This document shows, piece by piece, positions 7,389-14,973 of a stretch of 17,752 bases of DNA. Source of the DNA: Muribaculaceae bacterium (GTDB taxonomy: Bacteria > Bacteroidota > Bacteroidia > Bacteroidales > Muribaculaceae); contig JAEDNZ010000017.1 of assembly GCA_016302215.1 (NCBI GenBank), positions 1 through 17,752 of the forward strand, given 5' to 3'. Position 1 is the stretch's first letter. Each line of letters starts with the position of its first letter. The translations under genes were made by a program, and so were the position numbers. A model generated the notes under the pieces. It made no database searches. It was given only the letters and a program-made list of their open reading frames with translations, and was not told the DNA's origin.

Positions 7389-7970
7389 TCACACCTCGCC
7401 TTCTGAAGCGTCATCGAGAGTTGCAATTATCATGCGAGAGAGAGAGGAGGTGAGCGCGCATTGGCGTAGCAGCTCAGCTTGAGCTAATGCTCGAGCTTTT
7501 GCTGGGTAATTGCTTAAAAGATTGCACATTAGTCGCAGGGCGCAATAGCGTGTCAAATCATCGGCTGACTTAATGGCTCGGTCAATAAGGTCTGTGGCAT
7601 ACGGCAGCTGCCTGAGGAGACGCAGACACAGCACGTCGGCCGCCTCGGTAGAGAAGCAAGTGGTCATCATCTCGAAGGCGTCGTCTGGGGTGACATTGTC
7701 AGGTGGTATGAGCATAGGGGCTATCAGCATGCTCTCGCGGGTGGCGGTATTTTGCCACAAACGTCGGGCGAGGTCGGCAGAGTGGGGGGTGTCAGCGGCG
7801 ATGTCGCGCAGCTGAGGCAGGTTTACCCCGAAAATGATGCGGTATGGCGAGCCGGCGCGGCGGAGAGTGTCGGCAATGATGCCGTTGCGCATGGCGAAGA
7901 GACGACGCTTCACAGTCTGCATTTCATTGAAGCGGCTGTCGTCATCTTTAGGTATGTTGCTGTCTTGCAT
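7389..7970 (-). CDS. AlkD-like HEAT-repeat protein (DNA alkylation repair family)
   Basis: A soluble, alpha-helical protein of 193 residues. The segment RNGIIADTLRRAGSPYRIIF then GVNLPQLRDIA (about 28-58) resembles the start of AlkD-family proteins, where a conserved helix pair leads into a GV.xPxLR.IA motif. It is followed by helical repeats (ARRLWQ, REsMLIAPML, RYCALRLMCNLL). AlkD proteins are base-excision DNA glycosylases for alkylated bases, but many relatives are uncharacterised. This one is shorter than typical AlkD, and I cannot place the catalytic Trp/Asp pair. The frame is open to an ATG at 8033, inside the upstream gene. I chose the ATG at 7970, which leaves a 25-nt gap; 7922 is also possible. 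It probably shares a transcript with the sigma factor gene. The family assignment is moderate. Confidence 0.55.
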   Translation of the reverse strand: MQDSNIPKDDDSRFNEMQTVKRRLFAMRNGIIADTLRRAGSPYRIIFGVNLPQLRDIAADTPHSADLARRLWQNTATRESMLIAPMLIPPDNVTPDDAFEMMTTCFSTEAADVLCLRLLRQLPYATDLIDRAIKSADDLTRYCALRLMCNLLSNYPAKARALAQAELLRQCALTSSLSRMIIATLDDASEGEV

Positions 7971-7995
7971 AATGAGCTGAGTGAGAGGGGTTGGG

Positions 7996-8601
7996 TTAGA
8001 ATGAGCCGCCTTGTGCGTCGGGGTCGTCTTCAAGCTCTTTGACCATGCGGCGGGTAAGGCGCGCGGTGACTATCTCTTTGTAAATGCCAATCGGAAGGCC
8101 AATTGCCAATCCCACGCAAGCACCTATCATAGCGCTGTCATTACCGCTTTTGGCCATCTCGATAAAGAGCCAAACCACCACGATGAGCGCCATGAGCCAG
8201 CCCATGATGCGGAAGCGCTGCCGCCAACGGCTGATATCGTATGCACGATTGAGAGCCTCGACAGTGGGACACGAGATGAAGTCGGAATGCATGACGTATC
8301 GTGTGAACCATATCCCCGATACGCACATAATCAGGCCGAAGACGCTATAAATGATGGCAAACGGCGCCGACACCATATTCTCAAAGTAAATCAGGGCAGC
8401 AAGCGGCGGGAGGGCAGCGCTGAGAATGGTCTGAGCGCGAAAACGGCGCGCGAGTCTGTCTCTCACGCTGCCGGCGCGCTCGGCTTTGAGACGGCGTGTA
8501 AGCTCGGCATTGGTTGCTTCGAGCTTTTCGGTCTTTATGGTCACCTGCTGCCATTGACGACGCAGGCTTTCTAATGATATGTCAGAGTCCGGTTTAGTCA
8601 T
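7996..8601 (-). CDS. Coiled-coil four-TM membrane protein beside a sigma factor
   Basis: I do not recognise a named family for this 201-residue protein. Residues 9-50 are polar and heptad-like (LESLRRQWQQV, KTEKLEATNAELTRRL), suggesting a cytoplasmic coiled coil. Four hydrophobic segments follow at about 57-75, 79-103, 132-150 and 156-174. A basic and then acidic cytoplasmic tail (RLTRRMVKELEDDPDAQ) ends the protein. It starts 21 nt after the sigma factor stop and is almost certainly co-transcribed. Membrane proteins encoded directly after ECF sigma genes are often anti-sigma factors, but no zinc-finger (ZAS) or FecR motif is visible here, so that role is only inferred. Confidence 0.75.
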   Translation of the reverse strand: MTKPDSDISLESLRRQWQQVTIKTEKLEATNAELTRRLKAERAGSVRDRLARRFRAQTILSAALPPLAALIYFENMVSAPFAIIYSVFGLIMCVSGIWFTRYVMHSDFISCPTVEALNRAYDISRWRQRFRIMGWLMALIVVVWLFIEMAKSGNDSAMIGACVGLAIGLPIGIYKEIVTARLTRRMVKELEDDPDAQGGSF

Positions 8602-8622
8602 ATTATGTAGTGTGTGTGTTTC

Positions 8623-9123
8623 TTATGAATTTGCTTTTTCGATTAGTTTCTCGCGTATTCGATGCAGTCGGGTGGCCACATTGGCTTTTGATAGGCCTGT
8701 GATTTCGGATATTTCAGCGTATGATTTCTCGTCGAGCCATAGCGTTACGAGGGCTTTCTCGAGCGGCTCGAGGGTGGCAATCATAGCATATAGCTCGCGG
8801 CATTGCTCGGTGCGCGAATTGTCATCTACGGGTATGTCGGATATCAAGTCCAAGCCCACATCTTGTCGATGCTTGGCGTTGCGGCGATGCCACGTCAGAC
8901 AGGTGTTGATAGCAGTACGGTAAATCCACGAAGACACCTTGGCCTCACCGCGGAACGAGTCGAGGCCCTGCCATACGTTGATGAGCACCTCCTGGTACAG
9001 GTCGTCGAAGGAGGCGATGGGAGAGACATATACCGAACACACCTTGGCAATGACCTCTTTGTAGGTCTCAGCCAAGGCGGTGAACTGCTGCTCACGTGCT
9101 GCTTTTGTCTGCATTAGTGTCAT
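8623..9123 (-). CDS. ECF-type sigma-70 family RNA polymerase sigma factor
   Basis: A 166-residue two-domain sigma factor. Region 2 spans about 14-80 and contains DDLYQEVLINVWQGLDSFRG and SSWIYRTAINTCLTWHRR, the -10 recognition helices. Region 4 spans about 104-162, with LEPLEKALVTLWL and the helix-turn-helix SYAEISEITGLSKANVATRL, which binds the -35 element. No region 1 or 3 is present, as expected for the ECF group. It would direct polymerase to a small regulon, but its signal and targets are not visible. It leads the run into the coiled-coil membrane protein and the AlkD-like gene. Met1 (9123) and Met4 (9114) are both possible starts. The call is firm. Confidence 0.95.
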   Translation of the reverse strand: MTLMQTKAAREQQFTALAETYKEVIAKVCSVYVSPIASFDDLYQEVLINVWQGLDSFRGEAKVSSWIYRTAINTCLTWHRRNAKHRQDVGLDLISDIPVDDNSRTEQCRELYAMIATLEPLEKALVTLWLDEKSYAEISEITGLSKANVATRLHRIREKLIEKANS

Positions 9124-9151
9124 TTTTACTAATATGACGCAAATAATGACA

Positions 9152-9185
9152 AAAAATTACAGCGCACGGCAAATTTTTTTTCAAA
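9152..9185 (-). promoter_or_regulatory. Weak candidate promoter for the sigma factor gene
   Basis: The minus strand has TTTG (9182-9185), then 22 nt, then TAATTTTT (9152-9159), which is one base off TAnnTTTG with a slightly long spacer. A second TTTG at 9170-9173 has no good -7 partner. Transcription would start near 9145. If the gene is autoregulated by its own ECF factor, the real promoter may look different. Confidence 0.3.
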
Positions 9186-9215
9186 GGCGCCTCGATATGG
9201 CGCTATAGAGCGGTG

Positions 9216-9797
9216 TCAGAACTGGAAATCAGTGGGTTGCTTATACAGCAACATACCGCAAGCCACGTCATTAGACACATATTCGCCCAACGAATTGGCC
9301 ACGATGGCGAGGGCAAATTCGAGGGCCGAGCTTGGGCCGTTGGCGGTGATGACGTTGTCAAGCGCTACAACCGGTCGGTCGCGATAAATGGCACCGCCGG
9401 CTATCAGCTGCGGGTCAAAAGAGGGGTAGCAGGTAGCCTCGACATCGCGCAGTATGCCCAGCGGTGCAAGCACCACAGCGGGCGAGGCGCATATCGCCGC
9501 TATCTTGCCGCCGGCGGCATTGTGGTCCTTGAGGAGTGTGCATAATGCTTGGCATGCCGCCAGGTTGGTTGCTCCGGGCATGCCTCCGGGCAGTATCAGC
9601 CATTCAATATCATGTATCTCGGCCTCGGCAAGGGTGACATCGGCCTCAATGGCCACACCATGAGCACCTGTGACGAGGCGGCTTTCGGATATTGACACGG
9701 TGGTGATATCCATGCCGGCGCGGCGCAATACATCAATGGGGGTGATGGCTTCGATTTCTTCAAAGCCTTCAGCAAGGAATAAAAACGAGCGAGTCAT
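9216..9797 (-). CDS. DJ-1/PfpI family protein (YajL-like)
   Basis: A 193-residue cytoplasmic protein of the DJ-1/ThiJ/PfpI fold, with length and sequence closest to the YajL/DJ-1 branch. The glutamate motif EGFEEIEAITP (10-20) and the nucleophile-elbow cysteine Cys103 in AAICASPAVV are both present, as is LILPGGMPGATNL near 68-79. ITANGPSSALEFALAI near 150-165 is the conserved C-terminal helix. Members act as redox-sensing chaperones or glyoxalase/deglycase-like enzymes; the in vivo activity is debated and cannot be settled from sequence. It is divergent from the glycogen synthase gene, with its own promoter at 9885-9915. No clear terminator separates it from the sigma factor gene 92 nt downstream. 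Confidence 0.92.
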   Translation of the reverse strand: MTRSFLFLAEGFEEIEAITPIDVLRRAGMDITTVSISESRLVTGAHGVAIEADVTLAEAEIHDIEWLILPGGMPGATNLAACQALCTLLKDHNAAGGKIAAICASPAVVLAPLGILRDVEATCYPSFDPQLIAGGAIYRDRPVVALDNVITANGPSSALEFALAIVANSLGEYVSNDVACGMLLYKQPTDFQF

Positions 9798-9884
9798 AGT
9801 AGAGTGTAGTAATGGTTGTAAGTTATAGTTTATGTTAGTTATGTGAGGTTAGTGAGAAAACATAGTGTGGTTTTTAGTAATAGG

Positions 9885-9915
9885 CAAATTTAAGCATAAT
9901 TTGTCAATTGGCAAT
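9885..9915 (-). promoter_or_regulatory. Bacteroidetes-type promoter for the DJ-1/PfpI gene
   Basis: The minus strand has ATTG (9912-9915), a 19-nt spacer and TAAATTTG (9885-9892), an exact -7 match. Transcription would begin near 9878, giving a leader of about 80 nt. The -33 element lies inside a 15-bp palindrome at 9910-9924, a plausible repressor or activator site. Confidence 0.6.
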
Positions 9916-9924
9916 ACTATTGCC
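9910..9924. promoter_or_regulatory. Perfect 15-bp palindrome, candidate operator
   Basis: GGCAATA, a central C, and TATTGCC form a perfect dyad with 7-bp arms. It overlaps the -33 element of the DJ-1 promoter. TTGGCAAT, which covers its left arm (9908-9915), is repeated at 10017-10024 on the -33 element of the opposite promoter. This suggests one regulator could contact both, but no protein is known. Confidence 0.4.
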
Positions 9925-10015
9925 GTAATTTTTAATAAAAAAGTAACAAGATGCAGCAAAAGGCGCGATTTGGCGGCGCAGTATCCTGCAATTATTTACT
10001 TGCTTTTTACCGACA

Positions 10016-10047
10016 TTTGGCAATGTGCTTTTTTTTTATTACCTTTG
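10016..10047 (+). promoter_or_regulatory. Bacteroidetes-type promoter for the glycogen synthase operon
   Basis: TTTG (10016-10019), a 20-nt T-rich spacer and TACCTTTG (10040-10047) match the lineage pattern exactly. Transcription would start near 10054, leaving about 18 nt before the ATG at 10072. This rules out the upstream in-frame ATG at 9865 as the start. It probably also drives the phosphorylase gene. Confidence 0.75.
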
Positions 10048-10071
10048 CAGCCTGAAACACTTATTCTACCA

Positions 10072-11763
10072 ATGGATTGTAACAGGCTATTTGATTGTTT
10101 GTTTGAAACAAGTTGGGAGGTTTGCAATAAGATAGGCGGTATCTACACCGTGCTGTCAACAAAAGCAAAGACCTTGCAAGGCCTATATAAAGATAAGGCT
10201 ATATTTGTCGGTCCCGATGTGTGGACCGAGGATAATCCCTCACCTTACTTTGTGGAGTCAGCAGCGGTGTTGCGCAATTGGCGCAAGCAAGCGGTGTTGC
10301 CTGAGGGCGTGACGGTGCGCACCGGACGCTGGAACATACCCGGGCGGCCAATGGTGGTGCTCGTCAAGTTTGACGCCATGTATGCATGCAAAGATGCACT
10401 GTATGGGCGTATGTGGGAGCGTTTCGGCGTGGATTCCTTGCATGCCTATGGTGATTATGATGAGGCGTGCGCTTTCAGCCATGCCGCCGCACTGGTGATA
10501 GAGAGTATCTCACATTATTTATATAAGACAGTGTCAGCCACGGCACGTATAATAGCCCACTTTGACGAATGGACCACGGGTATGGGTCTGCTGTACGTAA
10601 AAGACCGCCTGCCACAGGTAGCAACCGTATTCACTACCCACGCTACGAGCATAGGACGCAGCATCTGCGGCAACGGGAAGCCGCTGTATGACTATCTTCA
10701 CGCCTACGATGGCGACCAAATGGCGCGCGAGTTGAATATGGAGTCAAAACATTCGCTTGAGAAAGCCGCCGCTCATAACGCCGACTGCTTCACCACGGTG
10801 AGCGATGTCACCGCCCGTGAGTGCGAGCAACTACTCGGCCGCCGCCCCGACGTGGTGACGCTCAATGGCTTTGAGTCAGGCTTTGTTCCCGCAAAAACCA
10901 AATTCAAGGCAGAGCGAGAGGCCGCTCGCAAAAAGCTGCTCGATGTGGCTCAGACACTGACCGGCAAGAGCTTCGGCTCTGACACCTTCATTATCGCCAC
11001 ATCAGGGCGATGCGAATATCGCAATAAAGGTATTGATTTATATCTCGATGCAATGAACGAATTGCGAGGCTCGCTCGGCAGCTCAACAGCCGACGTGATA
11101 GCCTTCGTGATGGTGCCGGCATGGTGCTCAGGTCCTCGAGCAGACTTACGCGAGGCTCTCAGTGCAGAGGCATCTCACTGCGGCGCTATGCCTGATGCTG
11201 TGATAACACATGGCCTCCATAACTATGGCGAAGACCCGGTGATAAATCGTATCCACGGCTGCGGCTTTGCTGATGATGACTGCGGCGCCAAGGTCAATGT
11301 CATCTATGTGCCGTGCTATCTTGACGGTCGCGACGGCATCTTTGATATGACGTATTATCAGCTCCTTATTGGCATGGACGCCACTGTCTTTGCTTCATAC
11401 TACGAACCGTGGGGTTATACGCCTCTTGAGAGTGTGGCTTTCGGAGTGCCCACAATCACCACATCGCTCTCAGGCTTCGGCCAATGGGTGCTCGCCACGG
11501 CTGATAATGATTTCAAGGCCTGCGGCGTGCGTGTGGAGAAGCGCACCGACAGCAACTACAGCGATGTGTGCCATGCTATCGTATCCGACATTGCCGAGCT
11601 AATAGCAGCGCCGACGCAGCAGCGCAAGGAAATAGCCAAGGCGGCGCTACGCACGGCTGAGGCCGCTGCATGGTCGCATTTCATAGACTACTACATTGAG
11701 ACTTATGATATAGCAATGCGCAAGGTGGAGCAGACCGCCGGCGCTTGCAATACACAACGATAA
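10072..11763 (+). CDS. Glycogen synthase, GT3 family (eukaryote-like)
   Basis: A 563-residue glucosyltransferase that extends alpha-1,4-glucan chains from a nucleotide-glucose donor; UDP-glucose is the donor of characterised GT3 enzymes. The N-terminal motif FETSWEVCNKIGGIYTVLST (11-30) closely matches the yeast and animal enzymes. Further GT3 signatures are FTTHATSIGR (187-196), FTTVSDVTA (240-248), VTLNGFE (262-268), SGRCEYRNKGID (311-322) and the acceptor-side E-x7-E in YYEPWGYTPLE (E445 and E453). It is not the GT5 enzyme GlgA of most bacteria. The regulatory phosphorylation tails of eukaryotic synthases are absent. I chose the ATG at 10072 because homology begins there and a promoter lies just upstream. 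The phosphorylase gene follows after 53 nt with no visible promoter or terminator between them. Confidence 0.95.
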   Translation: MDCNRLFDCLFETSWEVCNKIGGIYTVLSTKAKTLQGLYKDKAIFVGPDVWTEDNPSPYFVESAAVLRNWRKQAVLPEGVTVRTGRWNIPGRPMVVLVKFDAMYACKDALYGRMWERFGVDSLHAYGDYDEACAFSHAAALVIESISHYLYKTVSATARIIAHFDEWTTGMGLLYVKDRLPQVATVFTTHATSIGRSICGNGKPLYDYLHAYDGDQMARELNMESKHSLEKAAAHNADCFTTVSDVTARECEQLLGRRPDVVTLNGFESGFVPAKTKFKAEREAARKKLLDVAQTLTGKSFGSDTFIIATSGRCEYRNKGIDLYLDAMNELRGSLGSSTADVIAFVMVPAWCSGPRADLREALSAEASHCGAMPDAVITHGLHNYGEDPVINRIHGCGFADDDCGAKVNVIYVPCYLDGRDGIFDMTYYQLLIGMDATVFASYYEPWGYTPLESVAFGVPTITTSLSGFGQWVLATADNDFKACGVRVEKRTDSNYSDVCHAIVSDIAELIAAPTQQRKEIAKAALRTAEAAAWSHFIDYYIETYDIAMRKVEQTAGACNTQR

Positions 11764-11816
11764 AGCAAGACATTAAATAATAGATATCAAAACAATTTTC
11801 TAAATATTATATCACT

Positions 11817-14378
11817 ATGAAACTTCCGGTAAGTAACACTAATGCCCCCATCTGGCGCGACATTACTGTGAAATCTGAACTGCCCTCACAGCTCAAGCCC
11901 CTTGACGAGCTGGCAAAAAACTTGTGGTGGGTATGGAACAGCGAAGCCAAGAGCCTATTCCGAGAACTCAACCCGGCGCTGTGGCGTGCCACAGGCGAGA
12001 ACCCCGTGATGCTGCTGCAGCAACTCACTTCTGAGCGCATCGATGAAATCATCAATGACGAGACGCTGATGCAGCGCATCGTCAGCGTATATGCCGACTT
12101 CAAAGAGTATATGAAAAAACCGATGCGCAAGGATGTGCCTTCAATCGGTTACTTCTCAATGGAATACGGCCTATGCAACTGCCTGAAGATATACTCCGGC
12201 GGTCTCGGCGTGCTCGCCGGCGACTATATCAAGGAGGCATCGGACAGCTGCATCGACATGACGGCTGTGGGCTTCTTGTATCGCCACGGCTACTTCACAC
12301 AGACGCTTAGCGTTGATGGCCAGCAGATAGCCAATTACGAGCCCCAGAACTTCAACCAGCTGCCTATCGAGCAGGTGTGTGAGGAGAATGGCCGCCCCGT
12401 AATCCTCGAAGTGCCTTATCCCGGCCGTATCATTTACAGCCACATCTGGCGCGTGAATGTGGGTCGCATGAAGCTGTATCTCCTTGATACAGACTTTGAT
12501 ATGAACAGCGAGTTTGACCGCCCCATCACTCACCAGCTCTATGGCGGTGACTGGGAAAACCGTATCAAGCAGGAGTATCTCCTCGGTATCGGTGGTGTGC
12601 TCATGCTGCGCAAGCTCGGCATCAGACCTACGCTCTATCACTGCAACGAAGGCCATGCGGCACTGCTCAACTTGCAGCGTCTGGTGGAATACGTGCAGCA
12701 AGACCACCTCGACTTCAATGTAGCTCTCGAACTGGTGCGCGCATCATCGCTCTACACCGTGCACACGCCCGTGCCGGCCGGCCATGACTACTTTGACGAA
12801 GGTCTCTTCGGCAAATATATGGGTGAATATCCCGCCAAACTCGGCATCTCGTGGAACGACCTTATGAACATGGGCCGCGAGAACCCCAATACCAACGAGC
12901 GCTTCTCGATGAGCGTGTTCGCTCTTAACACCTGTCAGGAGGCCAACGGTGTGAGCTGGCTCCACGGCGAGGTGTCAAAGAAGATGTTCTCAGGCATCTG
13001 GAAGGGCTACAGCTGGCAGGAGAGCCATGTAGGCTACGTGACCAATGGTGTGCACATGCCCACGTGGGCTGCCTCGGAGTGGAAAGCCTTCTACAACGAG
13101 AAGCTCGGCTCGCAGGTGTTCTCTAACCAAAGCGACCCCAAAGCATGGGAGGGCATATTCAAGGTATCCGATGAGGAGATTTGGAATATGCGTTGCCTGC
13201 TCAAAAACAAGTTTATCAACTTTGTGAAGCGCGACTTCAAAGAGAAGTGGCTTGCTAACCAGGGCGACCCCTCTGCCGTGATGAAAATCGTGGACAAAAT
13301 CAACCCCAACGCACTGATTATCGGCTTCGCTCGCCGTTTTGCCACTTACAAGCGTGCACACCTGCTGTTCACTGACCTTGACCGTCTCGCCAAGATTGTC
13401 AACAACGAGCAATTCCCCGTGCAATTCATCTTCTCAGGAAAGGCACACCCCGCTGATGGCGCCGGTCAAGGCCTCATCAAGCGTATCATCGAGATCTCCA
13501 AGATGCCTCAGTTTGCCGGCAAAATCATCTTCCTTGAGGACTACAATATGATTGTGGCCAAGCGCCTCGTCACCGGTGTGGATATCTGGCTGAATACGCC
13601 TACACGTCCGCTGGAGGCGTCGGGCACCTCAGGCGAGAAGGCCGAGATGAACGGTGTGCTCAACTTCTCGGTGCTCGACGGCTGGTGGTATGAAGGCTAT
13701 CGCTTTGCCGAGAATGCCGGTTGGGCACTCACTGACAAGCGCACCTACACAGACCAAGCACAGCAAGACCAGCTCGATGCAGCCACCATCTACTCTATGC
13801 TCGAGAACGAGATCATACCTCTGTACTATGCCAAGAACTCAAAGGGCTACTCTCCGGAGTGGGTACAGTATATCAAGCGCTCAATAGCTAAGATAGCGCC
13901 TCATTTCACTATGAAGCGTATGATTGACGACTACATCGCTCGCTTCTACAACCCCGAGGCAGCACGCTTTGCCCGCCTTGACGCCAAAGACAAGGAGCTC
14001 GCCAAGAGCATCGTTGCATGGAAAGAGCGCGTAGCGGCCGCCTGGGATGGCATCAAAGTCTTTGACGTGCGTCAGCAATCAGGCGACCTCGTCAACGGCG
14101 TCACCGGTGACCCGTACTCTGTGGAAATTATCATCGACACCAACGGCTTGGGCAAAGACCTGGGCGTAGAAGAGGTGATATACCGCGTGCACAACGGCGA
14201 AGAAGAGCTTATGTCAGTAACGCCCTTCAAGGTGGCCAAAGTAGAGGGCAATGTGCTCACTTATACACTCAAGGCTAAGATTAAGGATGCCGGCGTATTC
14301 CGCTACGGCTATCGTCTGTATCCGATCAATGCCGACCTGCCTCACCGCGAAGACTTCGCTTTCACTCGTTGGGTGTAA
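11817..14378 (+). CDS. glgP: Alpha-glucan (glycogen) phosphorylase, GT35 family
   Basis: An 853-residue enzyme that releases glucose-1-phosphate from the non-reducing ends of alpha-1,4-glucan using phosphate and PLP. The N-terminal helical domain (about 14-115, with LAKNLWWVWN) is the DUF3417 module of the alpha-glucan phosphorylase subfamily. The core begins at SIGYFSMEYGL (109-119). The PLP lysine is Lys608, in EASGTSGEKAEMNG, followed by LNFSVLDGWW. A C-terminal beta-rich domain ends with FRYGYRLYP and LPHREDFAFTRW. The Glu before Lys608 replaces the more common Met; I recall the same in Bacteroides homologues. It sits directly behind the synthase gene and ends just before a strong terminator, so one transcript makes both the building and the degrading enzyme. 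Confidence 0.95.
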   Translation: MKLPVSNTNAPIWRDITVKSELPSQLKPLDELAKNLWWVWNSEAKSLFRELNPALWRATGENPVMLLQQLTSERIDEIINDETLMQRIVSVYADFKEYMKKPMRKDVPSIGYFSMEYGLCNCLKIYSGGLGVLAGDYIKEASDSCIDMTAVGFLYRHGYFTQTLSVDGQQIANYEPQNFNQLPIEQVCEENGRPVILEVPYPGRIIYSHIWRVNVGRMKLYLLDTDFDMNSEFDRPITHQLYGGDWENRIKQEYLLGIGGVLMLRKLGIRPTLYHCNEGHAALLNLQRLVEYVQQDHLDFNVALELVRASSLYTVHTPVPAGHDYFDEGLFGKYMGEYPAKLGISWNDLMNMGRENPNTNERFSMSVFALNTCQEANGVSWLHGEVSKKMFSGIWKGYSWQESHVGYVTNGVHMPTWAASEWKAFYNEKLGSQVFSNQSDPKAWEGIFKVSDEEIWNMRCLLKNKFINFVKRDFKEKWLANQGDPSAVMKIVDKINPNALIIGFARRFATYKRAHLLFTDLDRLAKIVNNEQFPVQFIFSGKAHPADGAGQGLIKRIIEISKMPQFAGKIIFLEDYNMIVAKRLVTGVDIWLNTPTRPLEASGTSGEKAEMNGVLNFSVLDGWWYEGYRFAENAGWALTDKRTYTDQAQQDQLDAATIYSMLENEIIPLYYAKNSKGYSPEWVQYIKRSIAKIAPHFTMKRMIDDYIARFYNPEAARFARLDAKDKELAKSIVAWKERVAAAWDGIKVFDVRQQSGDLVNGVTGDPYSVEIIIDTNGLGKDLGVEEVIYRVHNGEEELMSVTPFKVAKVEGNVLTYTLKAKIKDAGVFRYGYRLYPINADLPHREDFAFTRWV

Positions 14379-14399
14379 GCCTCGCGGCCAACAAATAAA

Positions 14400-14446
14400 A
14401 GCGGCAGCGCACATTCACCACATGTGCGCTGCCGCTGTGTTTTTTT
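14400..14446 (+). terminator. Strong intrinsic terminator after the phosphorylase gene
   Basis: A perfect 15-bp stem (arms 14400-14414 and 14422-14436; left arm AGCGGCAGCGCACAT) encloses a 7-nt loop. GTG and then seven T residues (14440-14446) follow. It lies 22 nt after the glgP stop and separates the glycogen operon from rpiB. Confidence 0.93.
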
Positions 14447-14480
14447 GGGTGTTGATGGCTGATGGTACACAAAAAATTGC

Positions 14481-14488
14481 TAATTTTG
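14481..14488 (+). promoter_or_regulatory. Candidate -7 box of the rpiB-ABC operon promoter
   Basis: TAATTTTG is an exact TAnnTTTG match. It sits 38 nt before the rpiB ATG, which would give a leader of about 25 nt. No good TTTG is found at 19-21 nt upstream; the nearest TTG (14452-14454) is too far. A promoter is expected here because a terminator lies just upstream. Confidence 0.45.
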
Positions 14489-14518
14489 TATTCACTAAAA
14501 TTTTTGTGTTTTTTTGAT

Positions 14519-14971
14519 ATGAGCATACTTAAAGAAGGCAAGGCCGTGGGGCTGTGCAGCGATCACGCCGGTTATCAACTCAAGTGTATCATCGAAGGCT
14601 ATCTCGAATCGCAAGGTGTCGTTGCTAAGGATTTCGGCACCAACAGCGAGGAGAGCTGTGACTATCCTGATTTTGCGCATCCCTGCGCAGCCGCTGTCGA
14701 GGCGGGCATGGTATATCCGGCCATCGCCATGTGTGGCAGCGGCAACGGCATCGCTATGACGCTCAATAAGCATCAGGGCGTGCGCGCCGCTATATGCTGG
14801 ACCGTGGAGCTTGCCAAATTGGCACGCGCACACAATGATGCCAATGTGCTGGTGCTGCCGGCTCGCTTTATCCCGGCAGAGGAGGCGTTGGCTATCGTTG
14901 ATGCTTTCCTGGCTACGCCTTTTGATGGCGGCCGTCATGAGCGCCGCGTAGCCAAAATACCGGTGCAATAG
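14519..14971 (+). CDS. rpiB: Ribose-5-phosphate isomerase B
   Basis: A 150-residue enzyme that interconverts ribose 5-phosphate and ribulose 5-phosphate in the pentose phosphate pathway. Visible landmarks are SDHAGYQLK (14-22) with the phosphate/ring-opening Asp-His pair, DYPDFA (48-53), the catalytic Cys72 in MCGSGNGIAM, and ARAHNDANVLVLPAR (102-116). The length is normal for RpiB/LacAB-type isomerases. An in-frame ATG at 14462 would add a 19-residue Phe/Leu-rich stretch that overlaps the -7 box, so the ATG at 14519 is chosen. The stop is 2 nt before the next ATG, so rpiB is the first gene of an operon with an ABC uptake system, an unusual partnership for a sugar-phosphate isomerase. Confidence 0.94.
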   Translation: MSILKEGKAVGLCSDHAGYQLKCIIEGYLESQGVVAKDFGTNSEESCDYPDFAHPCAAAVEAGMVYPAIAMCGSGNGIAMTLNKHQGVRAAICWTVELAKLARAHNDANVLVLPARFIPAEEALAIVDAFLATPFDGGRHERRVAKIPVQ

Positions 14972-14973
14972 TC

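Noticed and set aside
7971..8033. Upstream ATG at 8033 for the AlkD-like gene
   Set aside because: It would overlap the preceding membrane-protein gene by 38 nt, and the extra residues look like read-through of its 3' end.
9186..9202. GCGCC-N7-GGCGC hairpin between the DJ-1 and sigma genes as a terminator
   Set aside because: On the minus strand the 5-bp stem is followed by an A-rich run rather than a T run, so it does not fit an intrinsic terminator.
9865..10071. In-frame 69-residue N-terminal extension of the glycogen synthase
   Set aside because: It has no family homology, is read through the divergent promoter region, and contains the TTTG / TACCTTTG promoter at 10016-10047.
12171..12707. 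178-residue minus-strand ORF within the phosphorylase gene
   Set aside because: It is antisense to conserved GT35 sequence, with no motif, promoter or neighbour on that strand.
14462..14518. Upstream ATG at 14462 for RpiB
   Set aside because: The added residues are a low-complexity product of T-rich promoter DNA, and RpiB homology begins at 14519.
14495..14968. 157-residue minus-strand ORF opposite rpiB
   Set aside because: It mirrors the whole rpiB gene and has no recognisable domain.
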